Source: Fimbriimonadaceae bacterium
GTDB lineage: Bacteria > Armatimonadota > Fimbriimonadia > Fimbriimonadales > Fimbriimonadaceae
Length of the DNA: 6,819 bases
Assembly: GCA_025451715.1 (NCBI GenBank)
Contig: JANWJY010000117.1
Span: forward strand, 1-6,819
Reading direction: 5' to 3'
Shown here one piece after another: positions 1 through 5,959 of this stretch; the stretch's first letter is position 1; the number at the start of each line of letters is the position of its first letter. The position numbers and the translations under genes are program-made. The notes under the pieces are model-generated. The model did not search any database. It was not told where the DNA came from and saw only the letters and a program-made list of their open reading frames with translations.

Positions 1-369
1 AGGTCCGAACCAGTCGTCGTGCCAAAAGACGTGGATCCGCACGTGTTCGCGCTCAACAGATACTTGCGAGCGACGCCATTCATCCCGAAGGACGCGGAGC
101 TCATGAGCTGTGTGATAGAGAGCGGCACTGCAACGCTTGACTTCAACTCGGCTTTTTACACATCATACGGCACAGAAGACGAAAGCACGGTGATAAACGG
201 AATCCTCACCGTGATGGGACAGTTCAAGGAAGTCTCGTACGTCCGAATCATCGTCGACGGTAAGCCGATCGACACTCTCGGCAACCTTGAACTTACTGAT
301 CCTCTGCCGGTGACGCGGACTCCTGGACTTGAGAGCGACGGATCCTCTCAATCGACTGCCAAGTCTTGA
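1..369 (+). CDS. GerMN-domain protein, C-terminal part (5' end outside window)
   Basis: The frame is open from base 1 to the TGA at 367-369. The GTG at 19 is probably internal, so the true start lies upstream of the window. The visible 122 residues match the small alpha/beta GerMN fold: a conserved LDFNSAF segment, a helix (STVINGILTVMGQF), then SYVRIIVDGKPIDTLG and a closing LTDPLPVTR. This is the usual order in GerMN proteins, which are commonly lipoproteins or membrane-anchored. The fold is named after spore-germination protein GerM but is widespread in non-sporulating bacteria, where its function is mostly unknown, so sporulation should not be inferred. The N-terminal signal or anchor, if any, is not visible. 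The last 16 residues, after the domain ends, are Ser/Thr-rich and overlap the 3' end of the convergent PAP2 gene. Domain call fairly sure; cellular role unknown. Confidence 0.75.
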   Translation, partial: RSEPVVVPKDVDPHVFALNRYLRATPFIPKDAELMSCVIESGTATLDFNSAFYTSYGTEDESTVINGILTVMGQFKEVSYVRIIVDGKPIDTLGNLELTDPLPVTRTPGLESDGSSQSTAKS

Positions 370-859
370 CGAGAACGAACGCCACGAACGCACCGAGCGC
401 CCAGCCGAACAGCACCTGGTACGGATAGTGGACCCCCACGAACACGCGCGAATAGCCGGTTAGCAGCGCTACCGCCAGCCAGACGTACCCTGCCGGCCTG
501 TTGTAGAACAGGAACACGACTGCGATGCTCATCATCGTCGCAGAGTGCGCGGACGCTGAGCCATAGCTTGTCAGCCTGTTGACCCGGACAATGGCGTCTG
601 CTAGCTCCGCACTTGGTCGAGGGAACTGGAGCCCGTACTTCACCCACTCGCACGCGGCGTTAGCGAACGGCCAAGCGACCATGGCGAGGATCGCGGGCGT
701 ACGGGTCCCCTTCTTCCAGAGTAAGAAAACGAACACGGCCAGCAAGCCAATCTGGACGGGTAGCCACTTATTCCCCTCGCTGAAGAAGACCATGACGGGC
801 TCGAGCCAGTCCGGGCCGCGGTTGATCGCCCGAAAGAGCGTGAGGTCGAGCTCGCGCAC
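293..859 (-). CDS. PAP2-family membrane phosphatase
   Basis: A 188-residue integral membrane protein of the type-2 phosphatidic acid phosphatase (PAP2) superfamily. Members remove phosphate from lipid phosphates such as phosphatidate or undecaprenyl pyrophosphate. The three signature motifs are present in order: KYGLQFPRP (K74, R81, P82; K-x6-RP), SASAH (S103, H105; the PSGH motif with P and G replaced by Ala), and SRVFVGVHYPYQ (S137, R138, H144). In the last motif the usual Asp four residues after His is Gln148. Gln there is also known in glucose-6-phosphatase-like and dolichyl-diphosphatase-like members, so activity is not excluded. About five hydrophobic segments fall at roughly 34-49, 55-70, 108-120, 124-136 and 148-165. 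I chose the GTG at 857-859 because the protein then begins with a typical PAP2 N-terminus (VRELDLTLFRAINRG). The frame runs open to 1069, but that extension is polar, non-homologous and antisense to the next gene. Substrate cannot be assigned. Confidence 0.85.
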   Translation of the reverse strand: MRELDLTLFRAINRGPDWLEPVMVFFSEGNKWLPVQIGLLAVFVFLLWKKGTRTPAILAMVAWPFANAACEWVKYGLQFPRPSAELADAIVRVNRLTSYGSASAHSATMMSIAVVFLFYNRPAGYVWLAVALLTGYSRVFVGVHYPYQVLFGWALGAFVAFVLVKTWQSIERIRRSQVQESASPAEDQ

Positions 860-864
860 GGCCC

Positions 865-891
865 ATTGTACCGGTGCCGAGTGAGTGTCAG
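865..891 (-). promoter_or_regulatory. Putative promoter of the PAP2 gene
   Basis: On the minus strand TACAAT (865-870) lies 5 bp before the chosen GTG start, and CTGACA (886-891) lies 15 bp further upstream. The second matches TTGACA in five of six positions, although the spacer is shorter than the usual 16-18 bp. Transcription from here would start at or next to the start codon, giving a leaderless mRNA. No Shine-Dalgarno sequence precedes the GTG, which agrees with this. Inference from sequence only. Confidence 0.4.
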
Positions 892-901
892 AATGGGGGT
901 G

Positions 902-2785
902 ATGTCCGATCACGTACGCGCGGCTGTGAACGGCGCCCTCGCAGGATGGACCCTGGGCGCGCAGTGCCGAGGTCGTTCGGGGTTTCGGAAGCTCAACTTC
1001 TACGACCCGATCCCGCCGCGGATGCCCGCTTCTCACGTGTTGGAGGCGTGGCTGGTTTGGTCTTCCCACTTGCGCGCTGGGCGAGGTGCGGTCTCGCAGG
1101 GCCGTTCGCTGAGCGACTCTTGGAGCTACTCGCTCGACGAGACGGTGTTCGGGCTGGGAAACCTGTCGCGTGGGCTGAACGCTCCTGTGTCCGGGTCGTT
1201 CAACAATCCCCTGTCATCAGGTTCTGAAGCGATTGGGCGGGCGGTGTACTGGGGCCTGGTGTTCCACGGATTCCCCGACGAAGCGGCGGAGCGGGCGTAC
1301 TACGACGCTTCGATCGACCACGACAGCGAGGGCACTTGGATCGCGGTTGCGCTCGCTCGGACGGTCGCACTCTTGCAGCCCGGCAAGAGCGTTCCCGAGA
1401 TCCTTCGCGATCTGACGAACAGTCTTCACAAGCAAAGCAAGCTGCTCTCCGCGATCCCCATGGTGTTGAAGGGCGCGGGCGGGCCGGACGGGCCGCGAGA
1501 GGTTCGCGAGGGGCTCGCGGCCAAACTCGGGATTGTCGACCCGTTCCACGCGGTGCTGACGGGGAGCTGGATCGTCGCAGGGCTGGTGCACGGCGCGGGA
1601 CGATTTGAGGAGTCGATCGTTACAACCGCCGGTTGCGGCGGCGCGGCAGGGCACTCGACGCTTGCATGCGGCGTGATCGCCGGATTTGTCGCTGGCGAGG
1701 TCCCGCTGGCGTGGACCAAGCACTTGGGCGATACGTTCGTTTGCGGGCACGGCCTTCGCGGGATCGAACCGCCGAAATCGCTGTCGGCGTTCGTACAGAC
1801 CGTCGTCGAGGACCATGAGAAGTTCGCGAACATCCCGCTGGAACCGGAGCCGGTCGCGATCGAGACCACCACTCCTGCCGAGGGCGAGGTTGTGACCACC
1901 ACGGTCGCGGTCGTGACTTCAGTCCAGATATCTCCCTTGATGGGCGCGCGGCTGGCGTTGCTGCTTGCACATGCGCAGGACTCGACCGTCGAAGTCGCGG
2001 GCTCACTAAGCGTCGCGATGCAGTACATGGGCTCTCCAGTCGCGTACCGCAACACGTCGCTTAAGCTTTCATTGACTTTTACGAACACCGGTTCAGCGGA
2101 CATTAATCTGACGCCCACAGTCACTCCCCCTAGCGGATGGGAGATCGCGCACAAGATCACAGAGTTCGTGCTGCCGCCGGGCACCTCGACCACGTTCGCG
2201 CTGGTCGTCAAGTGCAAGGGCGATGCCGCTGCCACTGAACAGATCAAAGTGGGGACGCCGGAGGGCGAGGTGAGCTTCCCCGTTTTTGCATCGCAACTAT
2301 GGTACTGGGTCGGGCCGATGACCAACCAAGAGGGCACGGGTTTCGACAAGGAGTACCCGGCAGAAACGAGCATCAAGCTCGGCCAAGTGTTCAACGGCCG
2401 CAGCAACATGCCGGTCGAATGGAAGCCGATCAGACTGCCGGGCGAACGCATCGACGTCGAGCCCATGTTCGGCACTGGGCCGGGAACGATCTACTTGTAT
2501 TGCGAGGCGCGCATGCCCTCGCCCGGGATCTATAAGATCGTTGCGGCATCTGGCGTCGGAGTCATCGTGTGGATCGACGGCGTGAAGAAGTTCTGGTACC
2601 ACGGCACGCACCAGCCCGTGCCGCGCGCGGCGGACCCGTACATCGGGAGCTTTACGACCGACGGGAGCGTGAAGATCCTGCTGAAGACGTTCCGAAACCT
2701 CGAGCCTGTGCCGCCGATGTCGGTCTACTTCTTGGCGGAGGACGGGACCTTGGCCGTGCCTGTCGCGTTCGAGCCGCTCTCGTAG
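902..2785 (+). CDS. ADP-ribosylglycohydrolase-like protein with C-terminal beta-sandwich domains; probable pseudoenzyme
   Basis: A 627-residue multidomain protein. Residues 1 to about 300 follow the all-helical ADP-ribosylglycohydrolase (DraG/ARH) pattern: GALAGWTLG near residue 11 for the usual GxxxGDALG; PASHVLEAWLVW near 42 where the family has its Asp-Asp pair; GSEAIGRAVYWGLV near 107; DASIDHDSEG near 135; and GCGGAAGHSTLACGVIAG near 245 where the family has GxDTD. All acidic metal ligands appear replaced, so hydrolase activity is doubtful. Residues 313-343 are a Thr/Val/Glu/Pro-rich linker. Residues about 385-463 (LSLTFTNTGSADINLT, LPPGTSTTFALVVK) resemble NEW3/CARDB-type Ig-like domains. 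Residues about 466-614 (WVGPM, FDKEYPAE, VIVWIDGVKKF) resemble jelly-roll domains of carbohydrate-active proteins. No signal peptide is evident. The ATG at 902 starts a typical ARH N-terminus (MSDHVRAAVNGALAG); 893 (ATG) and 866 (TTG) are in-frame alternatives. The end overlaps mutY by 61 bp. Fold call good, function unknown. Confidence 0.75.
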   Translation: MSDHVRAAVNGALAGWTLGAQCRGRSGFRKLNFYDPIPPRMPASHVLEAWLVWSSHLRAGRGAVSQGRSLSDSWSYSLDETVFGLGNLSRGLNAPVSGSFNNPLSSGSEAIGRAVYWGLVFHGFPDEAAERAYYDASIDHDSEGTWIAVALARTVALLQPGKSVPEILRDLTNSLHKQSKLLSAIPMVLKGAGGPDGPREVREGLAAKLGIVDPFHAVLTGSWIVAGLVHGAGRFEESIVTTAGCGGAAGHSTLACGVIAGFVAGEVPLAWTKHLGDTFVCGHGLRGIEPPKSLSAFVQTVVEDHEKFANIPLEPEPVAIETTTPAEGEVVTTTVAVVTSVQISPLMGARLALLLAHAQDSTVEVAGSLSVAMQYMGSPVAYRNTSLKLSLTFTNTGSADINLTPTVTPPSGWEIAHKITEFVLPPGTSTTFALVVKCKGDAAATEQIKVGTPEGEVSFPVFASQLWYWVGPMTNQEGTGFDKEYPAETSIKLGQVFNGRSNMPVEWKPIRLPGERIDVEPMFGTGPGTIYLYCEARMPSPGIYKIVAASGVGVIVWIDGVKKFWYHGTHQPVPRAADPYIGSFTTDGSVKILLKTFRNLEPVPPMSVYFLAEDGTLAVPVAFEPLS

Positions 2786-3744
2786 ATCGCGTTCAGAGCG
2801 CTGTTCAGGATCTTTCGGTGCGGTGCCGGCATCGGTAACCGCTCAAGTTCACAAGTGCTCTTCCATTGGAGGTGCGGTTTCATCTTGGTTGTGCGCACGA
2901 GGACTGCGCTCGCCGTTACCTTGTGGTGCGTGACGGTGTGAGTGAAGGTCAGGAGGTCGGTGACTTGCTTCTCGCCATTGCGAGCCGGGAATCCGTACAG
3001 TCCAGCCCACCACTCGCCTGGTCCGAACTGCCGCACTCCGACCTGACCTTTGCAGAACGGGACGACGTACTCGTGTGTCAATTGCACGACCGTCTTCGTT
3101 GGTTTGGGCGTTGGCAAGGAGTTCTGCATGCCGCCTGCGAACGCCGAGCAGAAGCGGCTGACTGGGCACGCGCCGCAGTCGGGGTTCTTTGGTCTGCAGA
3201 CCGTTGCGCCGAGGTCCATCAGGGCTTGGTTGACGTCGCCTGGCCGATTGCAGTCGACGAGCCCTCTTGCCCACGTCGTCGCGGCCGACTTGAGTGACGA
3301 GGATGGATCGGCGGCGACTCTCGCAAAGACGCGTTCGACGTTTCCATCGATCGCAGGGACGCGCTCACCCAAACAAATGGAGCACACCGCGCCGGCCGTG
3401 TACTTCCCTACTCCTGGCAGTTCTAGCCAACCTGCGAACGTCAACGGCCAACCGCTTTCAACGACGAGGCGAGCGCAGGCGAGCAGGCTTCGTGCACGCC
3501 GGTAGTAGCCGAGGCCCTGCCATTGCGCGAGAACGGTCTCTTCGTCCGAAAGCGCGAGTGATTCGACAGTTGGAAACCGCGTCATCCATCTTTCGAAGTA
3601 CGGCACCACCACGGCAACCGTCGTTTGTTGCAGCATCGTCTCGCTGACGAGCACTGGGTAGGGCTCGGTGGTGCGGCGCCAGGGCAGTTCGCGCCGCTCG
3701 GCGTCGTACCAACGGAGCAGAGCGCCGCTCAGACCGGTTGCCAC
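2725..3744 (-). CDS. mutY: Adenine DNA glycosylase MutY
   Basis: A 339-residue MutY, which removes adenine mispaired with 8-oxoguanine in base-excision repair. The catalytic domain has SETMLQQTTV with the catalytic Glu35, the helix-hairpin-helix LPGVGKYTAGAV (109-120), and AIDGNVERV with Asp133. The [4Fe-4S] cluster ligands are C183, C190, C193 and C199 (C-x6-C-x2-C-x5-C). A NUDIX-like C-terminal domain follows, with EWWAGLYGFP (244-253) and FTHTVTHHKV (267-276). The latter corresponds to the family's 8-oxoG-sensing HTFSH loop, here HTVTH: both His (H269, H273) are kept while Phe-Ser is Val-Thr. Length is close to E. coli MutY (350). The start is GTG (3742-3744), overlapping pyrF by 16 bp, which suggests one operon with translational coupling. 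A Ser/Ala/Lys-rich tail of about 18 residues lies inside the 61-bp overlap with the convergent ARH-like gene and may be dispensable. Confidence 0.95.
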   Translation of the reverse strand: MATGLSGALLRWYDAERRELPWRRTTEPYPVLVSETMLQQTTVAVVVPYFERWMTRFPTVESLALSDEETVLAQWQGLGYYRRARSLLACARLVVESGWPLTFAGWLELPGVGKYTAGAVCSICLGERVPAIDGNVERVFARVAADPSSSLKSAATTWARGLVDCNRPGDVNQALMDLGATVCRPKNPDCGACPVSRFCSAFAGGMQNSLPTPKPTKTVVQLTHEYVVPFCKGQVGVRQFGPGEWWAGLYGFPARNGEKQVTDLLTFTHTVTHHKVTASAVLVRTTKMKPHLQWKSTCELERLPMPAPHRKILNSALNAIYESGSNATGTAKVPSSAKK

Positions 3745-4442
3745 TCTTCCGTTTCCACACCGAGTTCGCTAAGCGCCTGCAGCGGGTTCGTCGCCTCCGT
3801 CAGAGCGCGACCGATCACCAAGTAGTTCGCACCTGCTTCTAGGGCGGACCGCGCGTCGCCGACGCGCTGCTGGTCCTGCCTTGCGCCGTGCAGTGGGCGG
3901 ATTCCGGGTGTGACGATCACCTTGTGCCCGATCGCCTCGCGTATCGCCGCGATCTCATGAACTGAACACACGACGCCATCGAGGCCGCAATCCACGCCGA
4001 GCTTGGAGAGGTAGACCATGTGCTCTTCGATCGTGCGTCCCACTCCTAGGTGCTCACTGAGCGCATGCTGGTCGAGGGAGGTCAGCACACTGACACCGAG
4101 GAGCATCGGTGCCCTCTCGGGGCCGTTAGACTTCGCCTCCTCTACGGCAGCTGTAACCATCGCGGGCCCACCGGAGATGTGCAGCGTCATCATCCAAACG
4201 CCGCGCTTGGAGGCCTCGCGCACCGCCCGGCCGACAGAGTTTGGAATGTCGTGGAACTTGAGGTCGAGGAAAATCCTCTCTGCGCCAACTCCTTTAAGGA
4301 TATCGATGATGTCGAGCCCGTTCTGTAGCGTCAGAGCGTGCCCGACCTTGAACGCCCCCGCATACGGTGCGAGCCTGCGGACGGTCTCTTTCGCCTCCGT
4401 CAGGTCGCCGGTGTCGAGGGCACATATAATTTTGCGTTTCAT
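3729..4442 (-). CDS. pyrF: Orotidine 5'-phosphate decarboxylase (type 1)
   Basis: A 237-residue OMP decarboxylase, which converts OMP to UMP, the last step of de novo pyrimidine nucleotide synthesis. It is a single TIM barrel of normal bacterial length. Active-site signatures are visible: ALD with Asp10 at the end of strand 1, FKVG with Lys32, and the diagnostic DLKFHDIP with the catalytic Asp60-Lys62-Asp65 set. The phosphate-binding residues are TPGIRP (Arg182), a DQQRV segment near 190-194, and GRALTEATNP (Gly211-Arg212). The ATG start at 4440-4442 has an AGGTG element about 10 nt upstream. It is the first gene of a probable pyrF-mutY unit on the minus strand: its TGA (3729-3731) falls within the first codons of mutY. 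It is divergent from the aldehyde dehydrogenase gene, with a 50-bp spacer. Confidence 0.97.
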   Translation of the reverse strand: MKRKIICALDTGDLTEAKETVRRLAPYAGAFKVGHALTLQNGLDIIDILKGVGAERIFLDLKFHDIPNSVGRAVREASKRGVWMMTLHISGGPAMVTAAVEEAKSNGPERAPMLLGVSVLTSLDQHALSEHLGVGRTIEEHMVYLSKLGVDCGLDGVVCSVHEIAAIREAIGHKVIVTPGIRPLHGARQDQQRVGDARSALEAGANYLVIGRALTEATNPLQALSELGVETEEWQPV

Positions 4443-4463
4443 GGGAAAAAGACACCTATGTCC

Positions 4464-4469
4464 ATTGTA
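4464..4469 (-). promoter_or_regulatory. pyrF: Putative -10 element of the pyrF-mutY unit
   Basis: TACAAT on the minus strand, 21 bp before the pyrF ATG. A transcript starting about 7 nt downstream would have a leader of roughly 15 nt beginning near the AGGTG ribosome-site candidate. I see no good -35 hexamer at 15-19 bp spacing. There is no room in this 50-bp region for a riboswitch or attenuator. Confidence 0.4.
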
Positions 4470-4480
4470 TCGCGATCTGG

Positions 4481-4486
4481 TCTAAT
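4481..4486 (+). promoter_or_regulatory. Putative -10 element of the aldehyde dehydrogenase gene
   Basis: TCTAAT on the plus strand, 6 bp before the GTG start at 4493. It matches TATAAT in five of six positions. The spacing implies a leaderless transcript, and no Shine-Dalgarno motif is seen. No convincing -35 box lies upstream, so the call rests on the hexamer and on the same arrangement at two other genes in the window. Confidence 0.35.
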
Positions 4487-4492
4487 CGGGCT

Positions 4493-5917
4493 GTGACTCA
4501 AAGCCGCTACCTCGTTGGAAGCGAACGCAGTACCGACGGTTCCCTCGGATCGGTGCAGGTTCGATCTCCGTATGACGGTACGGTGGTCGGGACAGCGCCA
4601 GTTTCAGGTTCTGACGAGGCGGAGCGGGCTGTGGCGTCGGCGGTTAGTGCATTTCCCGGTTGGAAGGCAGCTTCGACCAAGGACAGACAGCGGCTTCTTG
4701 CCAGAATAGCGGACCTGGTGAAGGAGCGCTCAGAGGCACTCTCGCAACTGATGGCGCGCGAAGTGGGAAAGCCGATCACTTGGGCGCGGGCGGAGGTCGT
4801 GCGGTTGGAGTTGACTTTTCGGCTCGCGAGTGAGCTGCTGGACGAACCCCAGCGCGTCGAGCTGCCCCTGGAATTCGACCCGCGTGGCAAAGACTACCGT
4901 TGCTTCGTCGAACGGGAACCTGTAGGTCCTGTGTTCGCGATCGTGCCCTACAACTGGCCGTACAACCTCTCTGCGCACAAGATCGCGCCTGCGCTGGCCG
5001 CAGGGTGCACAGTCGTACTGAAGCCTTCATCGCTCGCGCCGCTCTCCACCTTTGCTCTCGTCGATTTGATTCACGACGCCCAGATCCCTGTCGGCGTGCT
5101 CAGCTCGCTGCTCTGTTCAAACGAGGTGGCGGAGGGCATCGTGAAGGACACGCGGGTCGCGTTCGTGAGTTTTACCGGCTCGCCGCGCGTTGGGTGGCAC
5201 CTGAAGGGGCTCGTGCCTGAGAAACACGTGTCGCTCGAGCTCGGTGGTGATGCGAGCGTGCTCGTGTTCGACGACGCAGACCTGGATTGGGCAGTCGAGC
5301 GGATGGCACTGGGCAAGTACGGATACGCAGGCCAGATATGCATCGCAGTGCAGCACGCTCGCGTGCACTCTCGCGTTTATGAAGAGTTCAAATCCCGGAT
5401 GATCGCTGCGACGGAACAGACGCCGTACGGCGACCCGCTCGATGAGAAGACCGTCTGTGGACCCTTGATAAGTTCTGAGGCCGCCGACAAGGTCATGGAG
5501 TGGATTCAGGAGGCCGAGGACTCGGGAGCGACCTTGCTCGCGGGCGGCAGCCGCGTTGGGAACGTGATCGTGCCGACGCTGATCGAGAACGTGCCCGACG
5601 GATGCCGTCTTGCGAAAGAGGAGGTGTTCGGATCGGTGCTGACGCTGTCCTCGTTCTCAAACGATGAGGAGGCGATCGCGCGCGTCAACGCCTCGCAGTT
5701 CGGCATCCACTGCGGCGTTTTCACTCAAGACCGGGGGCGGGTGGAACGGCTGTACAAGTCGCTCGAACTGAGCGGCGTCATCGTGAACGACTACCCGAAC
5801 CTTCGGTTCGACAACATGCCCTATGGAGGCGTGAAGCGCAGCGGTTTCGGCCGCGAAGGTGTGCGCTACGCCTTCGAGGAGATGACGACGCCCAAGGTGC
5901 TGCTCGAGCGCCGTTGA
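4493..5917 (+). CDS. NAD(P)-dependent aldehyde dehydrogenase, lactaldehyde dehydrogenase-like
   Basis: A 474-residue aldehyde dehydrogenase, full length for the superfamily and probably cytosolic. It would oxidise an aldehyde to the acid with NAD+ or NADP+. Motifs in order: VPYNWPYN (oxyanion Asn154), KPSS (Lys177), FTGSPRVGW (cofactor loop, Gly229 and Gly234), SLELGG (general base Glu249), GYAGQICIAVQ (nucleophile Cys283), KEEVFGS (Glu377; the final residue of the usual EVFGP is Ser), and the C-terminal NMPYGGVKRSGFGREG. The GQICIAVQ active-site context and the ending YAFEEMTTPKVLL resemble the lactaldehyde/GapN-like branch (ALDH family 21 type) more than betaine- or acetaldehyde-type enzymes. 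The actual substrate cannot be read from the sequence. The GTG start gives a normal N-terminus. The gene is divergent from pyrF, and the next gene on the same strand starts 42 bp downstream with its own -10-like box. Confidence 0.9.
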   Translation: MTQSRYLVGSERSTDGSLGSVQVRSPYDGTVVGTAPVSGSDEAERAVASAVSAFPGWKAASTKDRQRLLARIADLVKERSEALSQLMAREVGKPITWARAEVVRLELTFRLASELLDEPQRVELPLEFDPRGKDYRCFVEREPVGPVFAIVPYNWPYNLSAHKIAPALAAGCTVVLKPSSLAPLSTFALVDLIHDAQIPVGVLSSLLCSNEVAEGIVKDTRVAFVSFTGSPRVGWHLKGLVPEKHVSLELGGDASVLVFDDADLDWAVERMALGKYGYAGQICIAVQHARVHSRVYEEFKSRMIAATEQTPYGDPLDEKTVCGPLISSEAADKVMEWIQEAEDSGATLLAGGSRVGNVIVPTLIENVPDGCRLAKEEVFGSVLTLSSFSNDEEAIARVNASQFGIHCGVFTQDRGRVERLYKSLELSGVIVNDYPNLRFDNMPYGGVKRSGFGREGVRYAFEEMTTPKVLLERR

Positions 5918-5937
5918 GAGTAAAACCACCGGGCCGA

Positions 5938-5947
5938 ATTACGTAAT
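5938..5947. repeat. Perfect 10-bp palindrome, candidate operator
   Basis: ATTACGTAAT reads the same on both strands. It sits immediately upstream of the Tudor-like gene, and its last base is the first base of the TACAAT -10 hexamer, so a bound protein would cover the promoter. It is short, and a 10-bp palindrome arises by chance often enough that this is only a candidate. Confidence 0.25.
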
Positions 5948-5952
5948 ACAAT
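5947..5952 (+). promoter_or_regulatory. Putative -10 element of the Tudor-like membrane protein gene
   Basis: TACAAT, 7 bp before the GTG start at 5960, the same arrangement as at the PAP2 and aldehyde dehydrogenase genes. It lies in an AT-rich patch within a G+C-rich region. No clear -35 hexamer is seen at 16-18 bp. A purine-rich CAGGA is adjacent to the start but is too close for normal Shine-Dalgarno spacing. Confidence 0.4.
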
Positions 5953-5959
5953 CCAGGAC

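Noticed and set aside
1..369. Evidence that the organism forms spores, from the GerMN domain
   Set aside because: GerMN domains are common in non-sporulating bacteria, and no other sporulation gene is present here.
860..1069. N-terminal extension of the PAP2 frame upstream to 1069
   Set aside because: The extra 70 residues are polar and Arg/Pro-rich, without similarity to PAP2 N-termini, and lie antisense to the start of the ARH-like gene. A GTG with a -10 hexamer at 859 fits better.
1426..2475. A 349-codon open frame on the minus strand inside the ARH-like gene
   Set aside because: Its translation is Ser/Thr/Pro-rich with no recognisable domain and mirrors the codon bias of the opposite strand. 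The plus-strand frame has clear family motifs.
902..2785. A defence or toxin-antitoxin system built on ADP-ribosylation around the ARH-like gene
   Set aside because: No ADP-ribosyltransferase, macrodomain or toxin-like partner is present in the window; neighbours on both sides are unrelated genes in convergent or divergent orientation.
2849..3760. Several 100-150 codon frames on both strands within mutY
   Set aside because: They are Arg- or Ser-rich shadow frames of a G+C-rich gene; mutY explains the region fully.
4443..4492. Attenuator or riboswitch ahead of pyrF
   Set aside because: The spacer is only 50 bp and must hold promoters for two divergent genes; no hairpin or T-run is visible.
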